From assembly GCF_002443255.2 (NCBI RefSeq), contig NW_019211456.1, positions 46,820,324 to 46,884,323 of the forward strand: a DNA stretch of 64,000 nt, written 5' to 3'. This DNA is from Varroa destructor (lineage: Eukaryota > Arthropoda > Arachnida > Mesostigmata > Varroidae). The notes below the pieces were generated by a model. It made no database searches and had not been told where the DNA came from. It saw nothing but the letters and a program-made list of their open reading frames with translations. The position numbers and the translations under genes are program-made. Position 1 is the first letter of the stretch, and every line of letters starts with the position of its first letter. Shown piece after piece: positions 26,154 through 37,716 of the stretch.

Positions 26154-27023
26154 CGGCGTGTATAAAGATTAAAACTTTCCGATGGTTATCGCTTATCTTT
26201 TTTTTGGCGCTGCTGTTTCTTTCTAGGGTTTGACGATGACGTTGCCAATCACTTTCTAACGACCAGTACACAGACGTAAAGCTATCCAATGCACATATTC
26301 ATTTTAACTAAGGCCAGGATTAGAATGGCCTGACTCTTCGATATTAAACCCATCCGGTTGCAATGACGTCACGAACGAATAAAAACAAAGCTTTAGCTAA
26401 TAAACAAAATCTCTTTCGCGAGAGTAAACTTGAGATTTTTTAAAAGTGAATAGTAATAAATCTCTCCTGAATATTCCTGATCGGAAAAATTATTAGGTTG
26501 CGTCTTACTTCAATAGCGTACCTATTGCACCAGCAGGAGATTTGCACCAAATAATTACCTATAGCCTAAATTGTCCCCTGAATGGGGAAGTTGATCGCGA
26601 AACGATTGTTTACCTTTACTTCACGAAACATACATATTGGCTTATTTTATGGCTGAATCAGTAATTTGCTCGTACAGGTATTGCTATACCGGGTCTATCT
26701 ATGTTGGCATGTTCCATGAGATTGTAAGCTTCCATCAGGCTACCCTTGAGTAATCTTTCTTTTGCGAAATCACGCTGGGCAAGCGCGTAATCTCATCCAG
26801 TGTAAATCGTTTGACTATTTATGATGGACGGGAGCGATTTTTATTAATTAGCGGTAATTGTTTTGATGCAAGTCGAGGCGTGCATTATTGCATTTTATAC
26901 CAAAGCTCGATGCATATCATGTATCTGTGTGACATATAAAGCGTGATCATTAGGTACCACTATCATCACTGCCCGTCTTGTGTTTCGATGTAAACGAGAG
27001 GGTTGCAATTGGAATGCCTGTTG
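25815..27023. other. AT-rich non-coding stretch with a (TA)n repeat
   Basis: (TA)n at 26122-26152. No gene seen. Confidence 0.45.
26122..26152. repeat. (TA)n microsatellite
   Basis: Uninterrupted TA tract. Confidence 0.95.
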
Positions 27024-27275
27024 TTACGTCCATTCGTCTTTTGATAAAAAGGAGCTGACGGAGTCAGAGGGCGCCCACAGCAGGAGCTCGTTGTCAAGGA
27101 TCAAGTCCTTGGGCACAACAACGCTTTTTGTTATCATGTCTATGTTCTCCTGCCTGTCCTTTCCAGTGCCACTAGCACAGATTACCAACTTCTGCCTGAT
27201 GAATTCAGGATATATGAAAGGACAAAAAGGATATACCCCAACCCTGTGTTTTCCTTCCCTTCGCCACTTTAAATT
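27024..27275 (-). CDS. Open coding-like segment, unknown
   Basis: Eighty-three codons open between stops, minus strand, no ATG at the start. Reads KHRVGVYPFCPFIYPEFIRQ, LVICASGTGKDRQENIDMIT and VVPKDLILDNELLLWAPSDS, ending SFLSKDEWT and TAA. The wording is protein-like and the antisense frame (26980-27279) is probably its shadow. Could be an exon or a fragment of a dead gene. No family recognised. Confidence 0.25.
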   Translation of the reverse strand, partial: NLKWRREGKHRVGVYPFCPFIYPEFIRQKLVICASGTGKDRQENIDMITKSVVVPKDLILDNELLLWAPSDSVSSFLSKDEWT

Positions 27276-30200
27276 TTAGCAGCGCCATCGTACTTGTTAG
27301 GCCTCGTTACACAAGTGCGAAAACATCTGCAGAACGCCAGAATTTTAGCAACTATTTGGCGTACATGGTACAGTGAATGAAATGCAAATAAGAAGCATGT
27401 TTAGATAGAAGCTTGCTCACCGATATGTAAAAAATAACAGCGCTACGGCCAAATAAGATAGCTCAAGTCTCGAGGTATAGTGAACGGCTTTCAATCTACG
27501 TTCGGTGCCGAAGCCTGAGCCCTATTGTTGAGTTCGTTTCTCCAAAATCTATACTATACGTAAACACAAATTCACGTTGGACCCTCTTTTTGAGAGCAAG
27601 TTCAATGTCCTTCAATTGGAGAAGATATAGACAGTTTTTGTAGACGAACTAAACAATCCCACCGAGCCAGACGTTCTGACCTCACTTTAATCAGCAGATA
27701 GCTAAGCTCTCGCGATAGTTTTACCGTAGCCGTAAAAGTGTGGCAAACGTCGGCATATTAACTTTAAGAATAACTGAAAACCTATCTTTCATTAGTTAAT
27801 TTTACTCATTTACTAAACTTACAAGCTTTCGAATGCGGTCAAAGAAAAAAAAATCCTCTTTAGCATCTGCAGTTAACCATCGTCAAACACGTCTTGTATT
27901 TACATTGATCCGCCTACCTATGGAACTAGGTTTGTTAATACCCACTACATCCTCACAACTTATATATCGAACAGTAGGTATGTTCTGAAGCTAATCACGT
28001 AATTTATTTCACGTAAAGGCACAATCAGCCAAATCGGATTGTTTGAGTTACGATACTTTGTAGTGAAAGATCTAGAAAACAAATGTATAAAATCTTATTT
28101 CGGGTCCGTGTTTTCTTTCGACCTTACGAAGCTATTTTTCGGCTTGAACTAACTTAAATCTACCTAGCTTGTGGCAGAGTAAGTAGTGACTGCATCGTTC
28201 AAATCATAGCAGTCCAACTGTGGCCGTACGGTACTTAGGTTCGACTTGACTCGGTCGCATAAAATATACCTCCAGCTTCTGCTGTACCTTCTACTTCTTC
28301 TGTTGTAATATAAGGGCTGTGTCAATTTCTACCAAAGGGGTTCCTTTCGCTTTCGACGGCAACGCGCGTTTGCTTCGATGTATATCGCTTTGCCTTTTAG
28401 CGCTGTTACATTAATTACTCCACTGTGTGCTCTCGCATCTTTTTATCGTTTTTCTTGTCGTTATCAGTACTATGAAAGAATGAATAAATTTTTGTTTGAC
28501 GACTCGTAGGCGGTAGCCTGACTTAGACGTAAGGTAGCCCTCATGTGTACTTTTGCTCAAAAAACATTCGATTTGTCATTTGGGTAATCGGCCTTCACAC
28601 ACGACTCCCTAAGGTTTTTCACGTTTCCATAGATTCGATATTGCCGAGATCGGCTACACGGGTAATGAATTACTGGCGAAACTGTGTGACGAAGAGAACG
28701 AGTTTCGGACCAACGAAGAACGACGGAAGCCCTCGCAATTATACACAGTTTACGTTTGAAAAGTATTCACACAACGCTTAGAACATTAAAGGCAACACGC
28801 GAAGACTGCTTAGGAGAGCTAACGATATAGAACAAAGCAGCTCGAAACTTGTAACTACTAAAAGATAATATTTTATAGTAAATGTAGTAATTGACGCTAA
28901 CAACTAGCGGATATTTAGCAGTATACAGCTTCACTATAAACAATCTAAAACTCCTCTTGGTAGGCAGAATTTTCTACTGAGTTTGGCAAAGTATTATTCC
29001 GTTACTGTGCAGAAACAAGGCTTAGCCAAACATTATAGCTTTGAATATTGCGCTGAATAATTATATCACATTAGCTCTGGTAGAGTTTGCCCTTAGCGAC
29101 AGTCTGCCAGTGACTAAATAATCTGTATTACAAGCATTTTACTGCAGAGGGCCTAGAGATCCTAGAGCGATAATAAGACGGGAAACGCTGGAAGATTGGA
29201 CAGCAGGTCATACGTTATGTACCGGCGTCATCCTGGTACACGTTAGCAGCTGTATACGAACCTAGCTTGGTTATAGTGCATGATCTCAACAGATAGGCTA
29301 GCTAGATAATGTCATTCTCATAATAAACGATACATGCTGTTATCGTCCTGCTTTTCATCATTGCCATCCAGTGAAGATATGATTGTGTATTGGGATGCAG
29401 CCGATAACAAGTTGCAGGCCTGTAATTATAAGCAACCTGGTTGTATAGGAAAAATAGCCTTTAGGTTTTATTTACTCTTTTATGTGCTTTACGAAAGTTT
29501 ACTAAGTACTCTATGTAACATCGGCGCTGTTATAAATCTGACGCTGTTCAATTTGATAAATACATGCACAATGATAATTTGACGCTACGGCGGCCTTTTT
29601 TCACTAAATGGCAAAAACCTAACTATAATTGTTAATTTTGAATGATCGACTTGCTTAAAAAAACGAACCATTGAATCTATCTGTCTAAGTAACGGCTATC
29701 TAGAGACTTATTAAGCCATTCCTTAGCTGATGAATAATTCGGTGGCTTTTATATTCAATGTTTTGAAAAAAAAAAAAAAAAAAAGAAAGAAACCAATATC
29801 TAATATGAACTCCAGTGTTGGACTTTGTAATATCATCACGGTCGAGGATTTGAAACCGGAAAACTTTTGCTCGGATGAAAACTTTCATGTTGATACATTA
29901 TCAACATTCGTATTTGTCCAGACACTGGGTTGTTGTCCAGCCGTTGTTTATGTGGGCAAAAGTGGCTTACGATGGGTAACTGGCTTTTGGCTTACTGCCA
30001 AATTCGCTACGACAACCTTCTCTGTACCTAACCGATAATTGTGATTGTCGATAAGTTTTCAAAGCGTGATGCTGCATCTTTCCGTTCCCGAGTATTTCAA
30101 AACGAGAATCGGCGCGCTGGATCCTTCTTTGCGGATACTCGGGCGCACTTATATATACATCAAGGACCATCAACAATATATTGCTATCTTTCAATCCGTA

Positions 30201-30928
30201 CGAAAGTCACGGATTTGACGTGCTCTTTCATTTACCCTTTAAGAATCGGCCCATCCAGCGTAAGATTGATCTTTTTTTTTGTCAAAACGCCGAATCCACT
30301 TAAGAAGGCACGCCGTTTGGTGCCGTTTGTCTATAAGCTCTGTAGTCCCTGAGATTCCCGGAGAAGTCGTGAGATCACTGAATATCGTCTAGAAGACACT
30401 TTTCCACGTACTTGGACATTCCCAGACACTGCTAGAAAAAAACCTAAACATACTCAATAATGACCGTGACCAAACTGGGTGCTAGGCACTTTATGTAAAC
30501 ATGCGCTATTTTTGCCTAGTTCCAATACCAGTCTTAATAATAGAGTACGTCTTGAATAAGGGCCTTGACTGGCAGATTCTTTCAATTAAGCCCATAGTAG
30601 AACGAAACAATAAATAATCGGTAGTTCGGGCCTGACCGTCGACTAGCCCACGGCGAGCTTCTTTCCCTGTCAGGTTTTTAAAACAATATCACAAGGTCGT
30701 AGTGAGGTTTGTCACAGAAGGCAGGTGTATACTGCAATGTGGGCCTGATAAAATAAATGGATTATTAAATAGCATATAATGAAGTCAGATGCGATACGGG
30801 TCCAGCGTTATTTTATGCGTATCAAGTCTGAGTTCTCCAGCGCACGATTTTATTCTTCAGAAGATAGTTGATCTGTTTCAGGTTTGGATTAGACTCGGAA
30901 TAAATACAAGTTGTGGTTTTTTTTCCAG
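27276..30928. other. Mostly AT-rich, no gene assigned
   Basis: Two plus frames at 29730-30038 (102 codons) and 30041-30352 (103 codons) follow one another in different frames; the first crosses a poly-A run. No domain seen. A plus frame at 28545-28781 (78 codons) is also unassigned. Confidence 0.4.
29766..29784. repeat. Poly-A run (19 A)
   Basis: Homopolymer; could be a retroposition tail, but no retroelement body was seen upstream. Confidence 0.9.
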
Positions 30929-31019
30929 CTACTTCGACACGGTCACCATCGCCGCGGTGGTCCGGAAAATTTGCATCAGCTTGAAGAACCACGGATTGCT
31001 AATGCAAGTCCGCTATTAA
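30929..31019 (+). CDS. Possible terminal exon, unknown
   Basis: Preceded by a strong acceptor (a run of T then CCAG at 30917-30928). The frame YFDTVTIAAVVRKICISLKN then HGLLMQVRY and TAA has nearly all G/C third positions in its first 20 codons, unlike the AT-rich surroundings. An alternative frame from the same acceptor runs on to 31117. No upstream exon could be matched. Confidence 0.22.
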
Positions 31020-33489
31020 TTATGACATACGCACAGGACGCCGATACACATTTGAACGTAACCGTACCCCATTTTACGCGAAGGGCAATACAGAGAGGCT
31101 TATTTTTATTTACGTAAAATCTCTAAATTTACAATAGATTAAAAGAGAAGGGACGTGGCCCACATAGAATAAATATATTATATACGATGATAAGTACGTA
31201 ATGGAAGTGGTACGGTAGTAATTCGAAAAAGAAAGGCAGTCTTCACTAGAACGAAAGTAAAAATAAGCAAGCAATGGAATACATTTTTGATTAGCCACCG
31301 GTTGAATTGACTTATTCTTATACGAGGATGAAGAACCAAAATAACATTTACTACTGAGTTTCATTATTTTAACTCATTTATCATTTGAACGTGTAAAACC
31401 GGTCCCATCATTGAATTTTACGTAGATATGTTATACAGCAAAAGATTACGTTATTTGAGGTTTTCCCAACGGTAAGCTCCACTTAACACGATACAATCTG
31501 GAATCGAGTACTTCTTCATTTGGGGCTTCAGCATCGTACTATCCGCACCGAACAGGTTTTACAAAACATCAACCCCTGTTGTTCTTGTAACCTTGGACGT
31601 GTTCTGGGCTTCTGTGTACTTTCAGCGCGTTTCGCACTTCGTACAAGTGCACTTTCAGACCTCTGGATCATCTCACTGAGTTGTCACTGTCCTGCGAACT
31701 CGTAGGAAACAGCCAAGCTGGTCTTCGTAGCTACGCGACGTCGGTTTACTTCTTCGCCCATCATATGACTGCGTACAAGTTAAGAGGCCCATTCAGGAAG
31801 CCTTCGAAAATTACGCTGGAATTTATTTCGCTAAGTATTCTCATTACTTACTACCCACGCTCCTAGCCCAACGCAGGTGCAGCGACTTTAAAGCAGTCAC
31901 TAAAATAGATGCCGCAAACGACAACTTGCTCGCGTTAGGACTAAACGTGAAAAGTCAAAGTAAGTGAAGGCGCTTTAAGCTGATCGACGCTTTCAGTCCA
32001 GACGACACGGCAGGCACTCGATAAGGAAAGCTGTACCTGTTGCATGAGGCTAGCATGGGGTGGACACCAATTGAATGGCGTCCAGTTGACTGGATGATTA
32101 ACACGCTAAGGATGCGCATCGTAGACTCCTCAAACTGTCCAAAGTTTCCAAAGTCCGGCATCCGCCTTCTATGGAATCCGTTGGAGTGATGAGTCCTGAA
32201 CCTGCGCCGGGTGATTTCGCGCTCAGACCAGTAATCTACAGAAGCGGCACCAGATGCATTTCGCATACATACGAGACCCGCGGCATCACCGTGCTATGAA
32301 GGAAGCAACAGCCCAATTTTGTCAAGTGTCAGGCAGTCAGAATCGCATCGTGCCAATTAAATTGTTACGTGTTGCAAACAACAAACACACGCAGCAGTGA
32401 GCTTTTTCTCGATTCGATATTAATTGGTCATAATGTTTTGTGTCACTTCATGCCCAACACTTAACCAGTAATACCTGTAATAGAAACACACTATTTAGAC
32501 TGATCGTTGCGTTGTAGATGACGTTGCGAACGATAGTTCAGCATTTCATCAGACGGCTGACATGAAGATCGGGTCCATTCCAAGTAGTTAACGTCTTTAC
32601 ATCTCACTTATGTAACTAAGGTTCATAGGCAGGCGGAGTACCGTGAATCACTACGGGAACGTTGTTTTTTTGTGATACTATGAATGTAACTTTATCGCTA
32701 CCGCAATGCATGAATTTTTCTGATAGGAAATAGGGCAAATTCTATAACAGGACACTTAAGTAGCGGCCTGTGCAATGCGTATGAAAGATGAAATCTTTTT
32801 CGTTGTTTTGCAAGACCCGATCGTACGAATCAAATTATCCTCGGCGTAAGAACAAGAAGCACATAGTTTTTACTCTATCCTACAAATGGATTAAATTCCC
32901 AGGTCTAATAAGTTATCAATATGGGTACAACAATATTGACGACATCCGATTGCCAAGTAAATAATAATATAAACTTAAACTATACCGTACGTTCGTTAAT
33001 AGAGTCCATTATCAATATCTTCTTCGAATTCTTTAAAAACCTATATTACTCCTAGGATATATATATAGATGAAACACACTGGAAACGCAAGAGATTGTTC
33101 TATCAATGTTTTCCACCGTTACAGCCTAACGAGCAGCCATCTCGCCAGCTAATATTGAGTGATAAATTATTTTATTTGGGATAAAATAGATTTTCATCGT
33201 ATGTAGATATAGTAACTTTTTTATAGAAGGTTAAAACGTATGGCCTACGTATCTAAAAAGAAAGTGCTGTAAAAAGACATTGCCGAGAGAGACCCAATTA
33301 ATTGCGGTGCATCTGCAAAACCGGATCAATTAAAGTAATTTAGAGCAGAAAATAATTTGAAAACGAAAAAACGGACGCGTCGCGTCCGCAAGTGAATAGC
33401 GTAAGTCTGTTCGGTTAAACTGCAATAACTCGACAATGGTAGGACAGAAACCTGTGTCAAATAAGGTATATCGATTTAACTGAATGTTG
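31020..33489. other. No gene assigned; GC-richer patch at 31500-32330
   Basis: The patch holds plus frames at 31520-31866 and a minus frame at 32266-31955 (103 codons, including GFHRRRMPDFGNFGQFEEST). An overlapping plus frame reads MESVGVMSPEPAPGDFALRP. The strand cannot be decided and no family is recognised. The remainder is AT-rich. Confidence 0.35.
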
Positions 33490-34290
33490 TAAAAGGTGGA
33501 ATGAATCCTTCAAACAGCAAAGACAGTGAGCAGAATAAAAAACTGATTGACGAAATAGCCAATTATACTAGTACTGATAATCCCTTATTGAGAACAGTCT
33601 TGCTTGAAGAAGGACAGCTCAGAGAATCACTGGAAACGCAAGGCCTTATCAAAACTATTGGGTGGTAAGAGCTTTAAGCAAGGTCAATAGTACTTTCGAT
33701 GAAGCCCACTCAGAAAATCGCATTGGACTCGTTATAGGCGGAGTGTTCAACCTAGAATAGAATCAAAATACCGGGAGAACTACTCAATCAAATTAGATAA
33801 AAGAAAAACATAAAACAAATTTGAAAAAGAAAATCGTTAGCTTTTTTGAGAGAGAAGCGGCAATAGTCATAGCCCAACTGAAACGCTTTTACCGAAGGTG
33901 CCCACCACCGAAACCGGAATAAACATAAAAGGATTGTACATGATGAGAATATGCGTAAGTGTAAATACCGAAGAGATTGTACGGTCACCTAAAAATCCAC
34001 GGAGAGGTATAACCAACCTTGGGGAAGAAAGTAAAAACTCCTGGAAGGAGACTTTGTCCTGCGTCGAGGTTTTAGATATCGAATATGACGATGTATATTG
34101 TGATGATCTGCAGCAAGAAGACACTGCGATATTGTTTTCCCACGAGCGGCTTTGTGACGCCGCTTAGTGGAAGAATCTTTCCCCATAGCGTCACTTCGTA
34201 AGCGCATCCAGTTAAATCTACATGACCGCCTACTCGACACTGCTCAAATAATAGGCACCACAAAAACTCTCCACCGTATTTGTCAGAATA
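33490..34290 (+). other. Unassigned coding-like stretch upstream of the LINE relic
   Basis: A short plus-strand frame at about 33503-33670 starts with ATG and reads hydrophilic and acidic (LIDEIANYTSTDNPLL), ending at TAA. A second frame runs 33898-34167 (89 residues). A third, about 34146-34310, reads ESFPIASLRKRIQLNLHDRL before a stop. Different frames and no recognised domain. It could be the remains of the 5' part of the same retroelement, but nothing proves the link. Confidence 0.25.
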
Positions 34291-35089
34291 CCTGCCTCAT
34301 TACGTAAGATAAAGCGATCGATAAATGAAGACCTGTATTTGAAGGGGCCGAAAATGTACGTAGCATTCAGCACGAAGCCTTGACCTGCCGAGAATAGTGC
34401 AAGCTTCGATAAATTAAGCGACGCAGGTGTTTTCAGAGTATCAAAAAAAAGGACAGGTTTTCGCGCGATGAAATCGTGCTTATTTTGGTGTGGAAAGACC
34501 TACTATAGGCTGAAGTCAAAGCTACCGTTTTTTTATCTAAGTTGGTTGCCTGCGATATTACCTTCTCGAACAGAACAATACGCTTCAGCCCATACGGCCC
34601 AGTTCTTCCCCATTGGACTGATTGCAAACTGTTGAACCGCATGCATAAGCTAACCGAGAAGCTGCAATGATTTATAGATTCGCATCACAGTAGCGTGAGA
34701 TCAGTCAACCACAAATATTTTGGGGAAGTTTCCAAAAAAAATTTTTTTTAATACGCGTTTAAGAAAAGTATCTCGTTTGAATTTTGTGCTGCACAAAAAG
34801 CGTTTATAGTTCAGGCCCTCTAAGATCAAATACTGAACCGTACAGTTCGACCTCCCTGGTAGTTCCGTTGAAAATGTTTACATACACAAACGCTAGATTA
34901 TAAAAAAAGAAATTTAATTACAAATAAATCAAGGCCAGGTCAAACAAACTGACTCTCATTTTTTGAAGACTGCGAATTCAAAGGATGTGTAATTAACTGA
35001 AGCACATCTGCAGGGTCCAATGAGGAAAATCATACCGTTATAAAATGACATGCTTTTCATGTTGGGGCAGATCACTACACGGCGTCAAA
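34291..35089. other. No gene seen
   Basis: AT-rich sequence before the LINE relic; no retroelement endonuclease motif found. Confidence 0.4.
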
Positions 35090-36371
35090 CTTTTACAAGG
35101 ATCAAAAACAAGCCAACTTGTCTATGACGCTAACAGGAGGATCGTAGTGATTCTTTAGGTGAAATATGCTGAGCAGATAAAATATTCACCACGGACGATA
35201 AAGATATGGCCGAACTTTTGAAAAAACACTTTAACGAGATCAAGGAAATTCGGCAACGAGACCGAAGAACCTCTTCAGAACATTGTATACAACGTCGGTC
35301 GGTATCTGCCCACTAAACATCTGGCAATACCAGAAAAGGTGATGGTCGAAAAGGAGCGAAAGACCAGACAGGCTGCCGTCTATTATAATAATGCAGGTTG
35401 GGCTATATGTGTGCATCCTATCCTTATGGGTTTTTCGAACACTGCTCGATGAAGGAGATGTGGCAAAAACCTTTGTAACAGTGCATGCTCTGTCCGCGAA
35501 AGACATTCAAAAACAGGTTCCTCTAATAAGCGGCCGATAGCGTTAATATCTGTGATGTTCAAATTCCTGGAAATAGGTCGAGCCGAATGCAAAGATGCCA
35601 ATGCACAGGGCCGATATCGGACGCAGGATACAGTAGAATGTACCAACCGCAATAGGCTCGCAATTCGGCGGGGGAATCAAATGTAGTCAAAGCTTAATAC
35701 TTTGACACTACAGCTTTCATTTCAACTCGATTCTTGAACGCGTTACAGACTCGAAGCTGGTGGCCCTTCATTTTCGACTGGGAGTAGGAAACATTTTGAT
35801 AGACTGACTTGAAGTCTCTCTTGACATAAATATAAATGGTCAAGATTCGAAAAGTGCTAGTTTAATGTATGGCTGCACTCTAAGTACCGTACTAGAGCCT
35901 TATGATGTATATATCGTATAGAAACTATCTGGTGTGTACACTGCCCCCGTGATGTTGGAAAAAATGTACGCGAACGATGCAAAAATTTCTCGATTTAAAA
36001 ATAATTCGCAGGGGGAACTTGTTATGCAGCAAGGTTTGACAGACTTTGACGAGTTGATCGTTTGATTTAAGACTGTGTTGGAAAAAGGACTATTTTACAT
36101 TTCGGACATGACAATGCAAAAGAAGGACATAACGTAAGAGGCATAGATTTATATCTCAGAATGCAATTAATAACCTACTTCTCTGAAATATTTAGAATAT
36201 ACGACAGGCCCATTACTCTGCACGACACAACATTGGAACTGGGTTCTACCAAATTTTTCGATAAGAGATCCTCATTTGTATGTCAAACTGTTTTGTATAT
36301 ATGTTAAACCAATCATGATCTACGCGGCGCCGTGGCAGAAAATAGGTCTAACCAAAGACAGGGAGTTCTGA
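35090..36371 (+). pseudogene. Relic of a non-LTR (LINE-like) retrotransposon reverse transcriptase
   Basis: Conserved blocks of LINE ORF2 occur in the right order and spacing. Linker TTDDKDMAELLKKHF at about 35188-35240 (cf. family TDDKE.AE.LN.FF). RPDRLPS then LLDEGDVAKTF at about 35358-35480 (cf. GPDGLP and LxEGxVPxxW). NKRPIALISVMFKFLE at about 35525-35572 (cf. NYRPISLTSVxCKxLE). A palm block at about 35870-35998 ending MYANDAKISRF (cf. YADDTKISR). IRDPHLYVKLFCIYVKPIMI then YAAPW at 36261-36371 (cf. the LYKTYVRPxLEYA..W thumb block). The blocks fall in all three frames (TTDDK frame 1, LLDEGD frame 0, NKRP frame 2, YAND and the thumb block frame 0), and several stops interrupt them. The second catalytic Asp of YADD is Asn. 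It is therefore dead. The endonuclease half and clear ends were not found. L2/CR1/Jockey-like by wording of the motifs; clade not resolved. Confidence 0.82.
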
Positions 36372-37365
36372 ATGCGTTCACAGGAATAGTAACATCGAAG
36401 TGCCGAAGTACCATAATACAAATCTAAGAAAGATAATACCTATGTCAGAACATTGTAAGATCATTAACGCAATTATGTTCTCAAAAATCGAGGAAACACA
36501 GCCGCATATGGTCGAAACGTTGTTTAATAGTACCGAGGTCAGAATCAGAACTCATCACGAACGATCATTTTCTTTATTTGTTTGTATATTTAGTGTCGTG
36601 TATACTCAGAAGATGAGTACTTTCTAAGTAAGTTTATCACTTTACAAAATTGTGCCAAAGCTTTTTATCAAGCAGAACTTGTATCATTAAAGCATACGTA
36701 CAATCAGGATATGTAGAAAATGAAGTATATTGTGGTTTGATATTTCGCTTTGTTATCGTATGAAATAGGGGCAGCGTTTGAACAGTACCGAACGGGTTCA
36801 TGTGAGTGTGCCATTGAGTCAACGGTATAGATTCAGTCACAACAAAGATTTAACGCTACATCAACTCTTAGACTTTTATTTCAAATGAGCAAAAAATAAA
36901 AATCTAAACTTTGTACTCTATCAGGTAAATTTTAAGGCCCAATTAGTGGCAGGCAGGTAATGAACGCGGTGCTATACATTTTAAGCACATCATTTAGTTC
37001 TTAGGGTAACCCTGCTCATTACTGATCTCAGGTTAAGAGGACATTACGTTTCAAGTAGAAGTATGGAACTACAAAAAATATCTCTTAGGCTCCTATAAGC
37101 CATACCGGCGATTTTAAAACGGAATAGCTTCTGGGCTAGGTGGGCTAAAGTGATGAGGTGTTATTATGGTTTAGGCGCATTGTCCTTCATTTTTTACATA
37201 CTTGTGCCAGCCCTCTAACAGCTTGTGACAAGCATATATCTAGCATCTGCGTTCTCATATGTAATTTCTCTATTTATGACCTTTGAAAAGAAATCGGTGG
37301 TGGAATACACCTCCCTATCAGTTAAAATGTTGGAAGCTTGGACCTAGATCGGAAGATAGAGCGAA
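36372..37365. other. No gene seen
   Basis: AT-rich; a 75-codon plus frame at 36400-36627 directly follows the LINE relic and may include its eroded 3' end. No poly-A or target-site duplication identified. Confidence 0.35.
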
Positions 37366-37716
37366 TTAAAGCAAACGTTGGATATTCCTCTGCTCAATCC
37401 AGGAAGTAATTAGGGCATGGCGATGAGAGGTGACCAGACCGCGATTGCTATGCGAACAGTCCATAAGTCTCTTGAGGAACTCGAGATAGAAGGCTGCGAT
37501 CTGCGACGAGCATGACGGCTCGTACGACCACTTGACATTCGAAAATATTCGATAGTGTTGCCAAAGTCGATTTCTCTCCAAAGCGAAGCCATTTTTCGCC
37601 TGGTCCTTCCTCGGCTGACGGTAGAAGTTGAACGACTCGTATTGTGCAACCGTAGGCTTCAGGAGGGCTTTATTGATTGATGTTCTACAAAAATGCGTGT
37701 ACAATACATAACTCAC
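37366..37716 (-). CDS. Possible exon or short gene with high GC3, unknown
   Basis: Open frame of 116 codons ending in TAA. From about 37660 down, the third codon position is G or C in roughly 60% of codons, well above the local background, which supports real coding in this frame. Segments: VAQYESFNFYRQPRKDQAKN, then ALERNRLWQHYRIFSNVKWS, then SQIAAFYLEFLKRLMDCSHS. A possible acceptor, CATTTTTGTAG, lies just upstream of SINKALLKP, so this may be a terminal exon whose partners are not identified. No domain recognised. Confidence 0.3.
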   Translation of the reverse strand: MSYVLYTHFCRTSINKALLKPTVAQYESFNFYRQPRKDQAKNGFALERNRLWQHYRIFSNVKWSYEPSCSSQIAAFYLEFLKRLMDCSHSNRGLVTSHRHALITSWIEQRNIQRLL

